DNA of 64,000 bases, taken from assembly GCF_001261775.1 (NCBI RefSeq), contig NZ_LN868537.1, positions 916,690-980,689 on the forward strand. The letters run 5' to 3'. Positions 8,464-16,645 of the stretch are shown here, one piece after another. The position numbers were made by a program, and so were the translations under genes. A model generated the notes under the pieces. The model was not told where the DNA came from and did not search any database. It worked only from the letters and a program-made list of their open reading frames with translations. The stretch comes from Anaeromassilibacillus senegalensis (lineage in GTDB: Bacteria; Bacillota; Clostridia; Oscillospirales; Acutalibacteraceae). Positions within the stretch are counted from its first letter, which is position 1; the number at the start of each line of letters is the position of its first letter.

Positions 8464-9609
8464 TCAGCGAGAATACCGCTTCCCGGAATACGATCGGATT
8501 TTCTCACAAATTTCCAGCTCCGTCGCCGCGGCGAGGAAGCGTGAAATTGGAATCCCTGCCTGCGCAGAAAGCTCCGCAGCCGCACACGGCTGGCTTGTCA
8601 ACACACGGTAGAGCGCCTGCGCTTCGGGAGAAACGTTCTCCGGAGGCTTTTCCTTCGGCTCCTCCGGTTTCGGCTGTTCCACCAAGCGGACCACATCGCC
8701 TTCGGATTCCTCCAAATGAATCTGACCGGGAAACCGGGACTGGTACTCCACCAAAATATCATTTGCACAGCTTACCAGCTTTGCGCCGTCCTTTAAAAGA
8801 TCATTGGCGCCGTGGGCCACGCTGCTGCTGATGCTGCCGGGCAACGCAAAAACGTCTCTGTTCTGTTCCAAAGCGTAATTTGCAGTGATCAAGGAGCCGC
8901 TTTTTACCGCGGCTTCCACCACCAGCGTTCCCAGCGTCAGGCCGGCAATGATCCGGTTCCGAATTGGGAAATTGCGCCCGTTAACCGGTGTATCGGGTGG
9001 ATACTCCGAAATAACCGCGCCGGAATGGGAGACCGCTTCCCGCATCGAGGCGTTTTCCATCAGGTAATTGACGCCTATGCCGCAGCCAAGCACACATACG
9101 GTTTTGCCATTTGCCAAGAGCGCCCCTTTATGCGCCTCCGTATCAATTCCCAAAGCGCCTCCGCTGACAATGAGCATCCCCGCTTTTGCAAGGGAATAGG
9201 CCAGACTGTTTGCGGCACGTTTTCCGGACTGGGTCGCTTTCCGGGCTCCAACAATGGAAAGAGAGGGCGTTTTTACAAAGTCCGGCATGGTTCCTTTGAC
9301 ATAGAGTACACAGGGCGGATTGTGAATTTCCAGAAGCGGGCGCGGATACGCTTCGTCCTCCGGCGTGACAACCGCCTGTCCCAGCCGTTCACAATATACA
9401 ATCAGGGAAGCCGCGTGCTCCGGAGAATAAGAGCACATGGCGGAAATCTCCCGTTGTGTAAAAATACCGGCCATTCGCCACTCTGTCTCGCCGGCTTCAT
9501 AAAACGCCCGCAAGCTGGGATAAACAGACAGAATATGACGCGGCTTGCTGCTGCCGGAATTTAAGGCATGCTGCAGCCAGACCCAGTAGGCCCGATGGTC
9601 AACATTCAT
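8464..9609 (-). CDS. dprA: DNA-processing protein DprA
   Basis: DprA (Smf) protects incoming single-stranded DNA and loads RecA during natural transformation; it is also kept in many species not known to be competent. The Rossmann core carries SIVGARKATQSGKRAA, the VSGGALGIDTEAHKGAL turn and the GCGIGVNYL loop. An N-terminal helix-hairpin-like region (1-60) and a C-terminal winged-helix-like segment (about 310-381, after a Pro/Glu-rich linker) complete the usual 3-part layout. The 381 residues are typical. The ATG at 9607-9609 follows GGGAGGG. It lies 13 nt behind the SpoU-type methyltransferase. No other competence gene is visible in this window. Confidence 0.95.
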   Translation of the reverse strand: MNVDHRAYWVWLQHALNSGSSKPRHILSVYPSLRAFYEAGETEWRMAGIFTQREISAMCSYSPEHAASLIVYCERLGQAVVTPEDEAYPRPLLEIHNPPCVLYVKGTMPDFVKTPSLSIVGARKATQSGKRAANSLAYSLAKAGMLIVSGGALGIDTEAHKGALLANGKTVCVLGCGIGVNYLMENASMREAVSHSGAVISEYPPDTPVNGRNFPIRNRIIAGLTLGTLVVEAAVKSGSLITANYALEQNRDVFALPGSISSSVAHGANDLLKDGAKLVSCANDILVEYQSRFPGQIHLEESEGDVVRLVEQPKPEEPKEKPPENVSPEAQALYRVLTSQPCAAAELSAQAGIPISRFLAAATELEICEKIRSYSGKRYSR

Positions 9610-9622
9610 CTGATTTCCCTCC

Positions 9623-10420
9623 CTAAATGCAGCGCATTAATTCCCACATCAAAATGGCGGATGACGATGCCGCATTGAGCGATTCTGCGCGCCCCTTCAT
9701 AGGGATCGTCACAGATGCGCCGCATGCTTGAATCGTCGCCGGCTCCAGACCGTTTCCTTCGTTGCCTACCACCACGACGGATCCCAGAGAAAACCGGGTT
9801 TGGGTGATGTCGGCAGCCGCGTGGTCCGGAACCGCGGCATAGATTTTCAGACCCTGTTTTTGCAATTGCTCCACCACTTCCGCCATACTGTCCGCAAAGA
9901 AAAACGGCAGGCGGAAAACCGCGCCCATACTCGCGCGCAGCACCTTGGGACTGTAGACGTCACAACAGCTTCCCGCCAGCAGCACGCCGCCGATTCCCAG
10001 CGCTTCCGCCGTGCGCAGCACCGCGCCCAGATTGCCCGGGTCCTGGACATTTTCCAAAGCGAGGTATTGCCGGTCCGCCGTCATCCCGGACGAGGCGGTC
10101 AAAGCCTCCCGCATACCGCAGACACAGAAAATCCCCTGCGTGTTCTTTGTCTCCGATAAAAGCTCCGCCACATGGGGTTCAATTAAATAGACCTGATGCG
10201 CAGCGGCGGCTACCGGTTCCAGGTACAATGCATATTTTTGCTCCGCCTGTTCCGTATAAAACAACGTCTGTACCGGGACGCCGCTTTCCGCCGCATCCCG
10301 GCAGAGGCGCGCACCCTCCAGCATAAAAAGGCCCTCTCTCCGGCGATGTTCGGCGGAGGAGGCGAGCTTTGCGGCATGCCGCACGGTTGTATTTTTTCTG
10401 CTTGAAATGATTTCGGGCAT
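9623..10420 (-). CDS. TrmH/SpoU family RNA 2'-O-methyltransferase
   Basis: A SPOUT-fold methyltransferase that uses SAM to methylate a ribose in rRNA or tRNA. The N-terminal substrate-binding domain contains FMLEGARLCRDA. The C-terminal knot domain holds the three family motifs: LENVQDPGNLGAVLRTA, VVVGNEGNGL and IPMKGRAESLNAA. The closest relatives are the uncharacterised 23S rRNA methyltransferases next to rplT in many Firmicutes (RlmB/YsgA-like); the exact target cannot be read from sequence. The ATG at 10418-10420 is preferred over an upstream GTG because AGGTG then sits 6 nt upstream. It follows the rplT operon terminator and leads into dprA. Confidence 0.9.
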   Translation of the reverse strand: MPEIISSRKNTTVRHAAKLASSAEHRRREGLFMLEGARLCRDAAESGVPVQTLFYTEQAEQKYALYLEPVAAAAHQVYLIEPHVAELLSETKNTQGIFCVCGMREALTASSGMTADRQYLALENVQDPGNLGAVLRTAEALGIGGVLLAGSCCDVYSPKVLRASMGAVFRLPFFFADSMAEVVEQLQKQGLKIYAAVPDHAAADITQTRFSLGSVVVVGNEGNGLEPATIQACGASVTIPMKGRAESLNAASSSAILMWELMRCI

Positions 10421-10435
10421 TGTTTTCACCTATAA

Positions 10436-10466
10436 CAAAAGATGCGCCCGGGTTCAATCCGGGCGC
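10436..10466 (-). terminator. Intrinsic terminator of the infC-rpmI-rplT operon
   Basis: On the minus strand GCGCCCGG and CCGGGCGC (10444-10466) form an 8-bp GC stem with a 7-nt loop, followed by ATCTTTTGTT. It lies just past the rplT stop and just before the methyltransferase start, so partial read-through is possible. Confidence 0.7.
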
Positions 10467-10478
10467 AATTCCAGCTTT

Positions 10479-10832
10479 TTATACGGCTGCCTTCGCTTTT
10501 TCCACAAGCGCCTTGAACGCGGCCTCGTCGCTGATTGCAATCTCAGAAAGCATCTTGCGGTTCAGCGTGATATTCGCCTTTTTCAAACCGTTCATGAATA
10601 CGGAGTAGCTGATATCGTTCATGCGGCAAGCTGCGGAAATACGGGTGATCCACAGGCGGCGGAAGTCTCTCTTTCTCTGCTTACGGCCGATGTATGCATA
10701 GTTGCCGGACTTCATAACGGCCTGTTTGGCCATCTTAAAGTGTTTGCTCTTTGCACCGAAGTATCCCTTCGCCAGCTTTAAAGTCTTTTTTCTTCTTTTG
10801 CGTGTCATCAACGCGCCTTTTACACGTGCCAT
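10479..10832 (-). CDS. rplT: 50S ribosomal protein L20
   Basis: Primary 23S rRNA-binding protein needed early in 50S assembly and, in Firmicutes, the autoregulator of its own operon through the leader RNA. The 117 residues start [19 protein letters not shown] and include the conserved [17 protein letters not shown] and [16 protein letters not shown] segments. It is the third gene of infC-rpmI-rplT, 50 nt behind rpmI. Confidence 0.98.
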   Translation of the reverse strand: MARVKGALMTRKRRKKTLKLAKGYFGAKSKHFKMAKQAVMKSGNYAYIGRKQRKRDFRRLWITRISAACRMNDISYSVFMNGLKKANITLNRKMLSEIAISDEAAFKALVEKAKAAV

Positions 10833-10882
10833 TTTATATACCTCCAGTAATGGTTGTTATTTTATCAAATACGCAGGACGGC

Positions 10883-11080
10883 TTATTTGTACGGGATCAG
10901 GCGCTTTACCTGATTCACATTCGTCTTATCGGCAACGACAGTCTGTCTGAGGCCTCTCTTGCGCTTTCTGGTCTTTTTGTTCAGGATGTGGGATTTATTG
11001 GCATGCGCGCGGATGACCTTTCCATTTTTAGAAAGCTTGAAGCGCTTTTTAGCGCCGCTGTGTGTTTTAATCTTGGGCAT
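10883..11080 (-). CDS. rpmI: 50S ribosomal protein L35
   Basis: Small, very basic 65-residue ribosomal protein beginning MPKIKTHSGAKKRFKLSKN and containing the SHILNKKTRKRKRGLR stretch typical of L35. It lies 23 nt downstream of infC and 50 nt upstream of rplT, the classic operon order. Confidence 0.98.
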   Translation of the reverse strand: MPKIKTHSGAKKRFKLSKNGKVIRAHANKSHILNKKTRKRKRGLRQTVVADKTNVNQVKRLIPYK

Positions 11081-11103
11081 AATTTGCTCCTCCTTAATTT
11101 TGA

Positions 11104-11622
11104 TTATTTGACGGGTTTGGATGCAAGGAACATCAGCATATTGCGTCCTTCCAGCTTCGACGCCTTCTCCACATTGGCGATCTCACTGAGCGCCTCTGCA
11201 AAACGTCTCATAATCTCGTGGCCCTGTTCCGGATGCCCCATCTCACGGCCGCGGAAGCGGATGGAAACCTTGACTTTGTTGCCTTCATTCAGGAACCGGG
11301 TCGCATGACCGACCTTCGTCTCAAAGTCGTGTGTGTCAATGTTGAGGGAAAGGCGAATTTCTTTGATTTCAACAACACGCTGATTTTTCTTCGCTTCTTT
11401 TTCACGCTTTGTCTGTTCAAACCGGAATTTCCCATAGTCGATAATCTTGCACACGGGCGGCGTCGCCTGCGGCGCGATTTTCACAAGATCCAGATTTTGA
11501 GCGAACGCCATTTCCAGCGCCTTGGCTGTTGCCAAAATGCCAAGCTGGGAACCGTCCGCAGCAATGACACGCACTTCTTTTTCACGAATTTCCTCATTAA
11601 TCTGTAGTTCCTTGCTGCTAAT
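11104..11622 (-). CDS. infC: Translation initiation factor IF-3 (AUU start)
   Basis: IF-3 keeps 30S subunits free and checks start-codon selection. The 172-residue protein has the N-domain INEEIREKEVRVIAADG and C-domain IRLSLNIDTHDFETK and VKVSIRFRGREMGH motifs. I place the start at ATT (11620-11622): GGAGGTG lies just upstream, and the mature sequence ISSKELQINEEI begins there. An upstream GTG would put the ribosome-binding site inside the reading frame. An AUU start is the classical device by which IF-3 represses its own translation, since IF-3 discriminates against non-AUG starts. First gene of infC-rpmI-rplT. Confidence 0.93.
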   Translation of the reverse strand: MSSKELQINEEIREKEVRVIAADGSQLGILATAKALEMAFAQNLDLVKIAPQATPPVCKIIDYGKFRFEQTKREKEAKKNQRVVEIKEIRLSLNIDTHDFETKVGHATRFLNEGNKVKVSIRFRGREMGHPEQGHEIMRRFAEALSEIANVEKASKLEGRNMLMFLASKPVK

Positions 11623-11639
11623 TGTTAAGCACCTCCAAA

Positions 11640-11765
11640 TCACGTTATCTGCTGCATAACAAAACGCGGACAGAATCCACCTGTCCGCGCATCAATACAA
11701 CATTCGTATTGACCCATGACAGACGAAACCTCATAGGTGAGGGCATTGCCCCGCTTTGTTTTTTA
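11640..11765 (-). promoter_or_regulatory. L20-leader-like autoregulatory 5' region of infC
   Basis: About 150 nt of untranslated RNA lie between the promoter and infC. On the minus strand it forms CAATAC/GTATTG (11693-11711) and then a 9-bp hairpin CGCGGACAG/CTGTCCGCG (11665-11689) followed by TTTTGTTA, which looks like a terminator ahead of the gene. Firmicute infC operons are known to use such a leader, where L20 binding favours termination. I assign it by position and structure, not by matching a covariance model. Confidence 0.6.
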
Positions 11766-11772
11766 CTCATTT

Positions 11773-11801
11773 ACTTTACCATCACTGATACGGTTTGTCA
11801 A
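11773..11801 (-). promoter_or_regulatory. Sigma-A promoter of infC-rpmI-rplT
   Basis: A perfect -35 TTGACA (11796-11801) is separated by 17 nt from TAAAGT (11773-11778) on the minus strand. It is the only strong promoter-like element upstream of infC and places the start of transcription near 11766. Confidence 0.75.
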
Positions 11802-11922
11802 GCAGTATTTTCCTGTTTTTCAAAAGCGTTTCCTTGCCTGTAAATTCCAGTATGCATATTTTTCAAGTAGAATCAATCCGCGCGCCGCCTGTGCTACTGT
11901 TGGCGGGAAAGGATTGAACGCT

Positions 11923-12141
11923 ATGTGGAAAAAGATTATTGCACCCGTCGTCATCACGGTCCTTTTGGTCCTTTGGTTTGGCACCTGGCTGACCGCCTGT
12001 GTGCTGCTTCCAATTGTGCTTTGGGGCAAACTGCTGGGAAGCCTGCTGTTTGCTTCTTTGATCGGCGTTTCCGTGTATGTGCTGGTGCAGCGAATCAAAG
12101 AAATAAGGAGCGGAGAAGAAGATGATCTTAGTAAATACTGA
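11923..12141 (+). CDS. Small membrane protein, unknown function
   Basis: A 72-residue protein starting MWKKIIAPVVITVLLVLWF, with two hydrophobic helices (about residues 5-27 and 31-58) separated by only a few residues, then a charged tail ending KEIRSGEEDDLSKY. I chose the ATG at 11923-11925, which follows AAAGGA; the longer open frame upstream overlaps the infC promoter. Its last 20 nt overlap the next gene, a YbjQ-family protein, so the two are probably translated together. I recognise no family. A membrane partner for the YbjQ protein is a guess from coupling alone. Confidence 0.65.
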   Translation: MWKKIIAPVVITVLLVLWFGTWLTACVLLPIVLWGKLLGSLLFASLIGVSVYVLVQRIKEIRSGEEDDLSKY

Positions 12142-12433
12142 CTACATCACCGGCAAGGAACTGGAAATGCTCGGCATGGTGAAGGGAAGCACGATACAAT
12201 CCAAAAACATCGGCCGTGACATTACGCAGAGCTTTAAGACCATTGTGGGCGGCGAGCTGAAAGCCTACACGGAGATGATGAACGAGGCCCGTGCGCTCGC
12301 TACCAAACGCATGGTGGACGAGGCGGAAGTGCTGGGCGCCGATGCGGTCGTCAACATCCGCTATGCTTCCTCCGCAGTTATGCAGGGTGCGGCGGAGGTC
12401 ATTGCTTATGGGACGGCAGTTAAATTCAAATAA
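12122..12433 (+). CDS. YbjQ/UPF0145 family protein
   Basis: A 103-residue cytosolic protein of the YbjQ family, sometimes described as a heavy-metal-binding domain of unknown function that forms pentamers. Typical elements are EMLGMVKGSTIQSKNIGRD, an EARALATKRMVDEAEVLGAD helix and the DAVVNIRYASS strand. It overlaps the preceding membrane peptide by 20 nt, with GGAG upstream of the ATG, and is followed at once by a strong terminator. Metal binding in the family is predicted, and nothing in the sequence here proves it. Confidence 0.88.
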   Translation: MILVNTDYITGKELEMLGMVKGSTIQSKNIGRDITQSFKTIVGGELKAYTEMMNEARALATKRMVDEAEVLGADAVVNIRYASSAVMQGAAEVIAYGTAVKFK

Positions 12434-12446
12434 TATCTGCTTTCCG

Positions 12447-12473
12447 GCGCAGCCTTCGGGCTGCGCTTTTTTT
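12447..12473 (+). terminator. Intrinsic terminator after the YbjQ gene
   Basis: GCGCAGCC-TTCG-GGCTGCGC (12447-12466) is an 8-bp stem with a stable tetraloop, followed by seven T residues (12467-12473). It also lies at the 3' end of the small gene on the opposite strand. Confidence 0.92.
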
Positions 12474-12474
12474 G

Positions 12475-12651
12475 TCATGGTTTATTTCGTGTCTTCACAG
12501 AAAAAAACACCACCAGACACAGCGCCGCAAGCGTCAGGACACCTGTAACACGAACGATCCAATCCAGCAGCGGCAAAAACCACCAATGGAGAAGCAGCAA
12601 CAGCGCTCCTGTCGCGAGCACAAACCAACTGATTCTTTTTATATTTCTCAT
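12475..12651 (-). CDS. Small two-helix membrane protein, unknown function
   Basis: A 58-residue protein beginning MRNIKRISWFVLATGALLL. It has two hydrophobic helices (about 7-27 and 30-50) and a basic C-terminus (VKTRNKP), with positive charge at both ends. The ATG at 12649-12651 is used because AAGGGG lies 9 nt upstream; the ATG 9 nt earlier directly abuts that site. It is bounded by a terminator on one side and open intergenic sequence on the other. No family is recognised, and its reality rests on the hydrophobic pattern and ribosome-binding site. Confidence 0.5.
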   Translation of the reverse strand: MRNIKRISWFVLATGALLLLLHWWFLPLLDWIVRVTGVLTLAALCLVVFFSVKTRNKP

Positions 12652-12746
12652 AGACTCCATCCCCTTACACCTATTAAGGTAAACAGATATGATCCTATTT
12701 CACTGCCATGTAAACGTTTATGTGCCGGCGGCATACATGATGATCG

Positions 12747-13112
12747 TCATAAAAAACGATCGCCGTTTTTCTCCAATACAGCCTTTGCCTCGGCAAAGCG
12801 TTCTGATCGCACCAGGATATAATCCGTGTCAAACGTAGACACCGCGAACAGTGGAATTTGCGCCTCCGCTAAAACGCCGGAAATTCTGGCCAGAATCCCC
12901 ACCAGGGAAAAGTCCAGCGGCCCCTCAACCCGAAAACAGCGCCAGCCAGGCTCCTTTTCCAGGCAGTGGTCCGGCGCGACGGATTCCCGGCAGACCAGAG
13001 AACATTCCGTCTCCGTCTTTGCTGCGAACACATCCGTTTCCTCCCAGGGAATATCAAATGCGCTTTGTACTTTACAGACGCAAAAGCTTCCGTCCAGTAT
13101 TTTTAAATTCAT
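12747..13112 (-). CDS. ACT-domain protein
   Basis: A 121-residue protein with an ACT-type ligand-binding region. The C-terminal half carries DFSLVGILARISGVLAEAQIPLFAVSTFDTDYILV, the typical beta-alpha-beta pattern of small-molecule-binding ACT domains (COG3603-like, two ACT units). The ligand is unknown; relatives are thought to sense amino acids. The ATG at 13110-13112 overlaps the addA stop in ATGA and follows AAGGGGGAG, so it is the third gene of addB-addA-ACT by coupling. The link to recombination may be only transcriptional. Confidence 0.85.
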   Translation of the reverse strand: MNLKILDGSFCVCKVQSAFDIPWEETDVFAAKTETECSLVCRESVAPDHCLEKEPGWRCFRVEGPLDFSLVGILARISGVLAEAQIPLFAVSTFDTDYILVRSERFAEAKAVLEKNGDRFL

Positions 13113-16100
13113 AAAGCTCCCCCTTGAATCGTCCGGTTCATATAGAACGAATATAACAAGCACTCTTTGACCGGCAGACCGGTGCACTGTTCCAAAGCCC
13201 GCCGGTACAGCTTCAACTGCGGAGCGTACCGTTCCCATAAAGCGGAAGCATTTGCCGTTCGGTCCGTCTTATAATCCACAATGACAAGCCCGCCGTCCTC
13301 TACAAACGCACAGTCCACGGCCCCCTGCAAAATCACCGCTTCCGCCGCAAGCGTTTCGGATAAATCCGCCTGCACTTCGCCCGCGGGAATTTCCACCGTA
13401 AACTGGTATTCCCTCCATACTTGCTCAGAAACCAAAATTCGGTTTGCCAAGCCGGAGGAGAAAAACGCGCGGACTCTGTCCAGCTCCACCGCGTTCGCCT
13501 GTTCCTTTGTCAGGAACTTCTGTTGTACCAGCCGTTCGAGTTCTGCCTCCGGATGTTGCGCCGCATCCGCATATTTCGCAAACTGCATAAACGCATGCAG
13601 CGCGGTCCCCCGCTCCGCCGGCGTCAGCCCCTTTTTTTCGAGGAACGCCGGACGCGACGTCGCTGCATACTGGAAAGAAAACTTTTTCGCCGCCAGCTCG
13701 CTGGCGGCTACTTTTGCGGGCACGCCTTTCAGCGCTTCATATGGATACCGGAATGCAATCTTTTTTTGCAGCGTTTGTAACAGAACCGGATCCGGCGCCG
13801 CTTCTTTTTCTGGTTCCTGTGTTTCCTGCATGGCTTCCCGTTCCGGATAGACAAGCTGTATGGCCCACCTTGTTTCACAGGGAACGGTAACGCCCGGCAG
13901 AGCGTCCGCCATTTCGCGCAGCTTTCCTCCGTCCGGGTGACGCAGCGCACAGAGCAGAAGCCAGTCTGATATACAGGAAACGCCGCGCACCACATAGGGG
14001 GGAATCCGCGGTTCCTCTGTCAAGCGGGAGGCAAGCTTACCCAATGTTTTCGCCGCATCTTTCACTGTCGTCAGCAGAAGCAATTTTTCTTTCGCGCGCG
14101 TCATTGCCACATACAGGATGCGCAGTTCTTCGCTCATCTCCCCGCGATCAATTTCCAGCGCCGCCGCCGTGCGCGGAAGCGTATCCAACCGCGCGCCGGT
14201 TTCCGGATCACGCAGTTTTACGCCGAATCCAAGCTCCGGATGCAGCAGCACGTCGCCCCGTTCCTTATTAAAACGCCGGGAGCAGCCCGCCAGAATGCAC
14301 ACCGGAAATTCCAGCCCTTTACTGCGGTGTACGCTCATAATTTTCACCACATTGGCTGCTTCATTCACTGTAGATGCGGATGCCAGATCGGAATCCTGTT
14401 TTTCCAGACGGTCGATCATACGGATAAAACCGGATAAGCCATTGAAACCCGCGCCTTCATATTTTCTGGCATATTCCAGCAGAAGCCGCAGATTGGCCAG
14501 CCGCAGCGCGCCGTTCGTCTGCGCCTGTACCAAGTCAGGATAGCCCGTTTTCTCATAAATGGTGCGAATCAGGCGGTCGGACGACATAGTCGCCGCGAGC
14601 ACCCGGTATTCCTCCAGATCCTTGAGAAACGCCGCCATACGTGTATTGCCGCCCTCTGCGGACTTTGTCACCGCGAGGTACAATAATTCCCTGCGCTCCC
14701 CCATACGGACGTCTGCCAGCTCATCCGGCGTAAAGCCGTAAATCGGGCTCATCAGCACAGCAAGCAGCGGGATATCCTGCATGGGATTGTCGATCACACG
14801 CAAAAGCGAGAGGACAACCGCAATCTCCGGCGCGGAAAAGAAGCCGCCGGTCGTATCGGCCCACGCGGGGACACCCAGCCGCTGCAGTTCCTGTGCATAC
14901 TGTTTGGCATAGCGGTTGGCGCTGCGCAGCAGAATACAGATATCCCGGTACTCCACAGGCCGCTGTGTGCCGTTTTCCGTAACGGTCACACCCGACGCCT
15001 GCATCTGGCGGACCCGCTGCGCAATGTGAAGGCTTTCTGCCAAAACGGCTTCTTTTTCATCGCCTTTCGAGAGGTCGATGATATCCAGGCTGGTGTCCGG
15101 AACCGTACCCGGCGGGAATGAAGCGCCCGGCACCAGCTCTTCCCGCTCGTCGTAGTCGAGATCGCCGGTCTGCACGCTCATGAGCTGATGAAACACAAAA
15201 TTCACCGCGCCCGTCACGCCCTCCCGGCTGCGGAAATTGCGGTCCAGCGCGATGCTTGCGGGGTATTGATCCCTATCCCGGTCATAGGCCGGATACGACG
15301 CGCGGCGGCGCAGGAAAATCTGCGGCATTGCCTGCCGGAAGCTGTAAATGCTCTGCTTGACATCGCCGACAAAAAACAGGTTGCCTTCCTCCCGGGACAC
15401 CGCGCGAAAAATCATGTCCTGCGCCTCGTTCGTGTCCTGATATTCGTCCACCATAATCTCGTCAAACCGGGAAGCCAGCTCTTCCGCCTCCTGTGTCCGT
15501 GCAAATCCCTCCGGTGTATCCCGTACCAAAAGCTTTAACGCCCAATGCTCCAGATCGCCAAAATCGGCGGCACGGCGTTCCATCTTCAGCTGATCCAAAC
15601 GCGTTCCAAAAGACGACGTCAGGGAGAAAAGGGACTCCACCAGAGGCGCCAGCCGCGCAATGTCGTCCGCACAGTCCGCCTCCGTCGCGGAAAAAATCCC
15701 CGCCAGCTTCTCAACGGTCGCCTTTACTTCCTTGCGGGACGACGCCAGCTTATTCTTCAAGGGATCGTCCGCATATCCGCGCAGCGGCTTCAGCTTGGTA
15801 TAAGAAAAGTTGCAGCAGGCAGCCGCCAATGCGTCCCAGTCCGCTTCCCGCGCTTTTTCCCGCAGGTCCATCAGCCCCGCCAAATCGGCGGTATATGCAT
15901 CGCGATAGGCCTTGGCAATCGTTTCGTCCTGCTGCATCAGAGAAAGCGCGTTTTGCGTCAGGGAGATTGCATATGTCACGGCATCCTCCGCAAACGCCAA
16001 TGCCGTCCTTCCCCACACACTTTGGGACGCCGGACCCGCCGGACGATACAGCGCCGCCTTTTCGCTGAGCCATCGTTCCGGAAAGGGATGAGAACGAATA

Positions 16101-16645
16101 AAATCATACAGTGTCTGCACGATGGAAATCAGCTTGCTGTCGTCCCTGCCGGCGGAAAACGCGTCCACCAGATGGAAGAACGATGGATCACCCGCCGCAT
16201 AAAATTCCTCCAGTACCTGCGTGATGGCGTCGCTGCGCAGCAGGGTCATTTCCGCCTCGTCCAGGATGCGAAAATCCGGAGAGATTCCAAGTTTATAAAA
16301 ATTTTCCCGTATCAATTCACTGCAAAAGCTGTGGATGGTACTGATATGTGCGCGGGACAACAGGATTTGCTGGCGCTGCAGCCGCACATTATATGGGTCC
16401 TGTTCCAGCAAAAGGGAAATCTGCGCGCCGATCCGGTCCCGCATCTCCGCGGCGGCGGCTTTGGTAAACGTCACCACCAGAAGACGGTCCGCATCCGTTG
16501 GATTCCGTTCGTCGGTCAGCCGTTCGATCACGCGCTGTACCAGCACCGCCGTTTTTCCGGACCCTGCCGCCGCGGAAACCAACAGTGTGCCGTTCCGCGC
16601 CTCGATTGCGTCACGCTGGCTGGGGGTCCAATTATGCGTTCCCAT
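13109..16645 (-). CDS. addA: ATP-dependent helicase/nuclease subunit A (AddA)
   Basis: AddA is the 3'-5' helicase and nuclease subunit of AddAB, the Firmicute counterpart of RecBCD that resects double-strand breaks to a Chi site and loads RecA. The 1,178 residues match the family. Seen in order: UvrD-type Walker A VSAAAGSGKTAVLVQRVIER near residue 25, a DEXX motif MVDEYQDTNEAQ, the helicase motif VKIMSVHRSKGLEFPV, RILYVAMTRAKEKL, and the C-terminal nuclease motif GGLVIVDYKTD with its catalytic Asp and Lys. The ATG at 16643-16645 has AAAGGAGG 8 nt upstream. It overlaps addB by 14 nt and the ACT gene by 4 nt. Confidence 0.97.
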   Translation of the reverse strand: MGTHNWTPSQRDAIEARNGTLLVSAAAGSGKTAVLVQRVIERLTDERNPTDADRLLVVTFTKAAAAEMRDRIGAQISLLLEQDPYNVRLQRQQILLSRAHISTIHSFCSELIRENFYKLGISPDFRILDEAEMTLLRSDAITQVLEEFYAAGDPSFFHLVDAFSAGRDDSKLISIVQTLYDFIRSHPFPERWLSEKAALYRPAGPASQSVWGRTALAFAEDAVTYAISLTQNALSLMQQDETIAKAYRDAYTADLAGLMDLREKAREADWDALAAACCNFSYTKLKPLRGYADDPLKNKLASSRKEVKATVEKLAGIFSATEADCADDIARLAPLVESLFSLTSSFGTRLDQLKMERRAADFGDLEHWALKLLVRDTPEGFARTQEAEELASRFDEIMVDEYQDTNEAQDMIFRAVSREEGNLFFVGDVKQSIYSFRQAMPQIFLRRRASYPAYDRDRDQYPASIALDRNFRSREGVTGAVNFVFHQLMSVQTGDLDYDEREELVPGASFPPGTVPDTSLDIIDLSKGDEKEAVLAESLHIAQRVRQMQASGVTVTENGTQRPVEYRDICILLRSANRYAKQYAQELQRLGVPAWADTTGGFFSAPEIAVVLSLLRVIDNPMQDIPLLAVLMSPIYGFTPDELADVRMGERRELLYLAVTKSAEGGNTRMAAFLKDLEEYRVLAATMSSDRLIRTIYEKTGYPDLVQAQTNGALRLANLRLLLEYARKYEGAGFNGLSGFIRMIDRLEKQDSDLASASTVNEAANVVKIMSVHRSKGLEFPVCILAGCSRRFNKERGDVLLHPELGFGVKLRDPETGARLDTLPRTAAALEIDRGEMSEELRILYVAMTRAKEKLLLLTTVKDAAKTLGKLASRLTEEPRIPPYVVRGVSCISDWLLLCALRHPDGGKLREMADALPGVTVPCETRWAIQLVYPEREAMQETQEPEKEAAPDPVLLQTLQKKIAFRYPYEALKGVPAKVAASELAAKKFSFQYAATSRPAFLEKKGLTPAERGTALHAFMQFAKYADAAQHPEAELERLVQQKFLTKEQANAVELDRVRAFFSSGLANRILVSEQVWREYQFTVEIPAGEVQADLSETLAAEAVILQGAVDCAFVEDGGLVIVDYKTDRTANASALWERYAPQLKLYRRALEQCTGLPVKECLLYSFYMNRTIQGGAL

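Noticed and set aside
10452..10466. GTTCAATCC stretch resembling a tRNA T-loop
   Set aside because: It is the loop and arm of a terminator hairpin; no acceptor or anticodon stem can be drawn around it.
12747..13238. Longer start for the ACT protein, 42 codons upstream
   Set aside because: Those codons are addA sequence in another frame, and a good ribosome-binding site precedes the shorter start.
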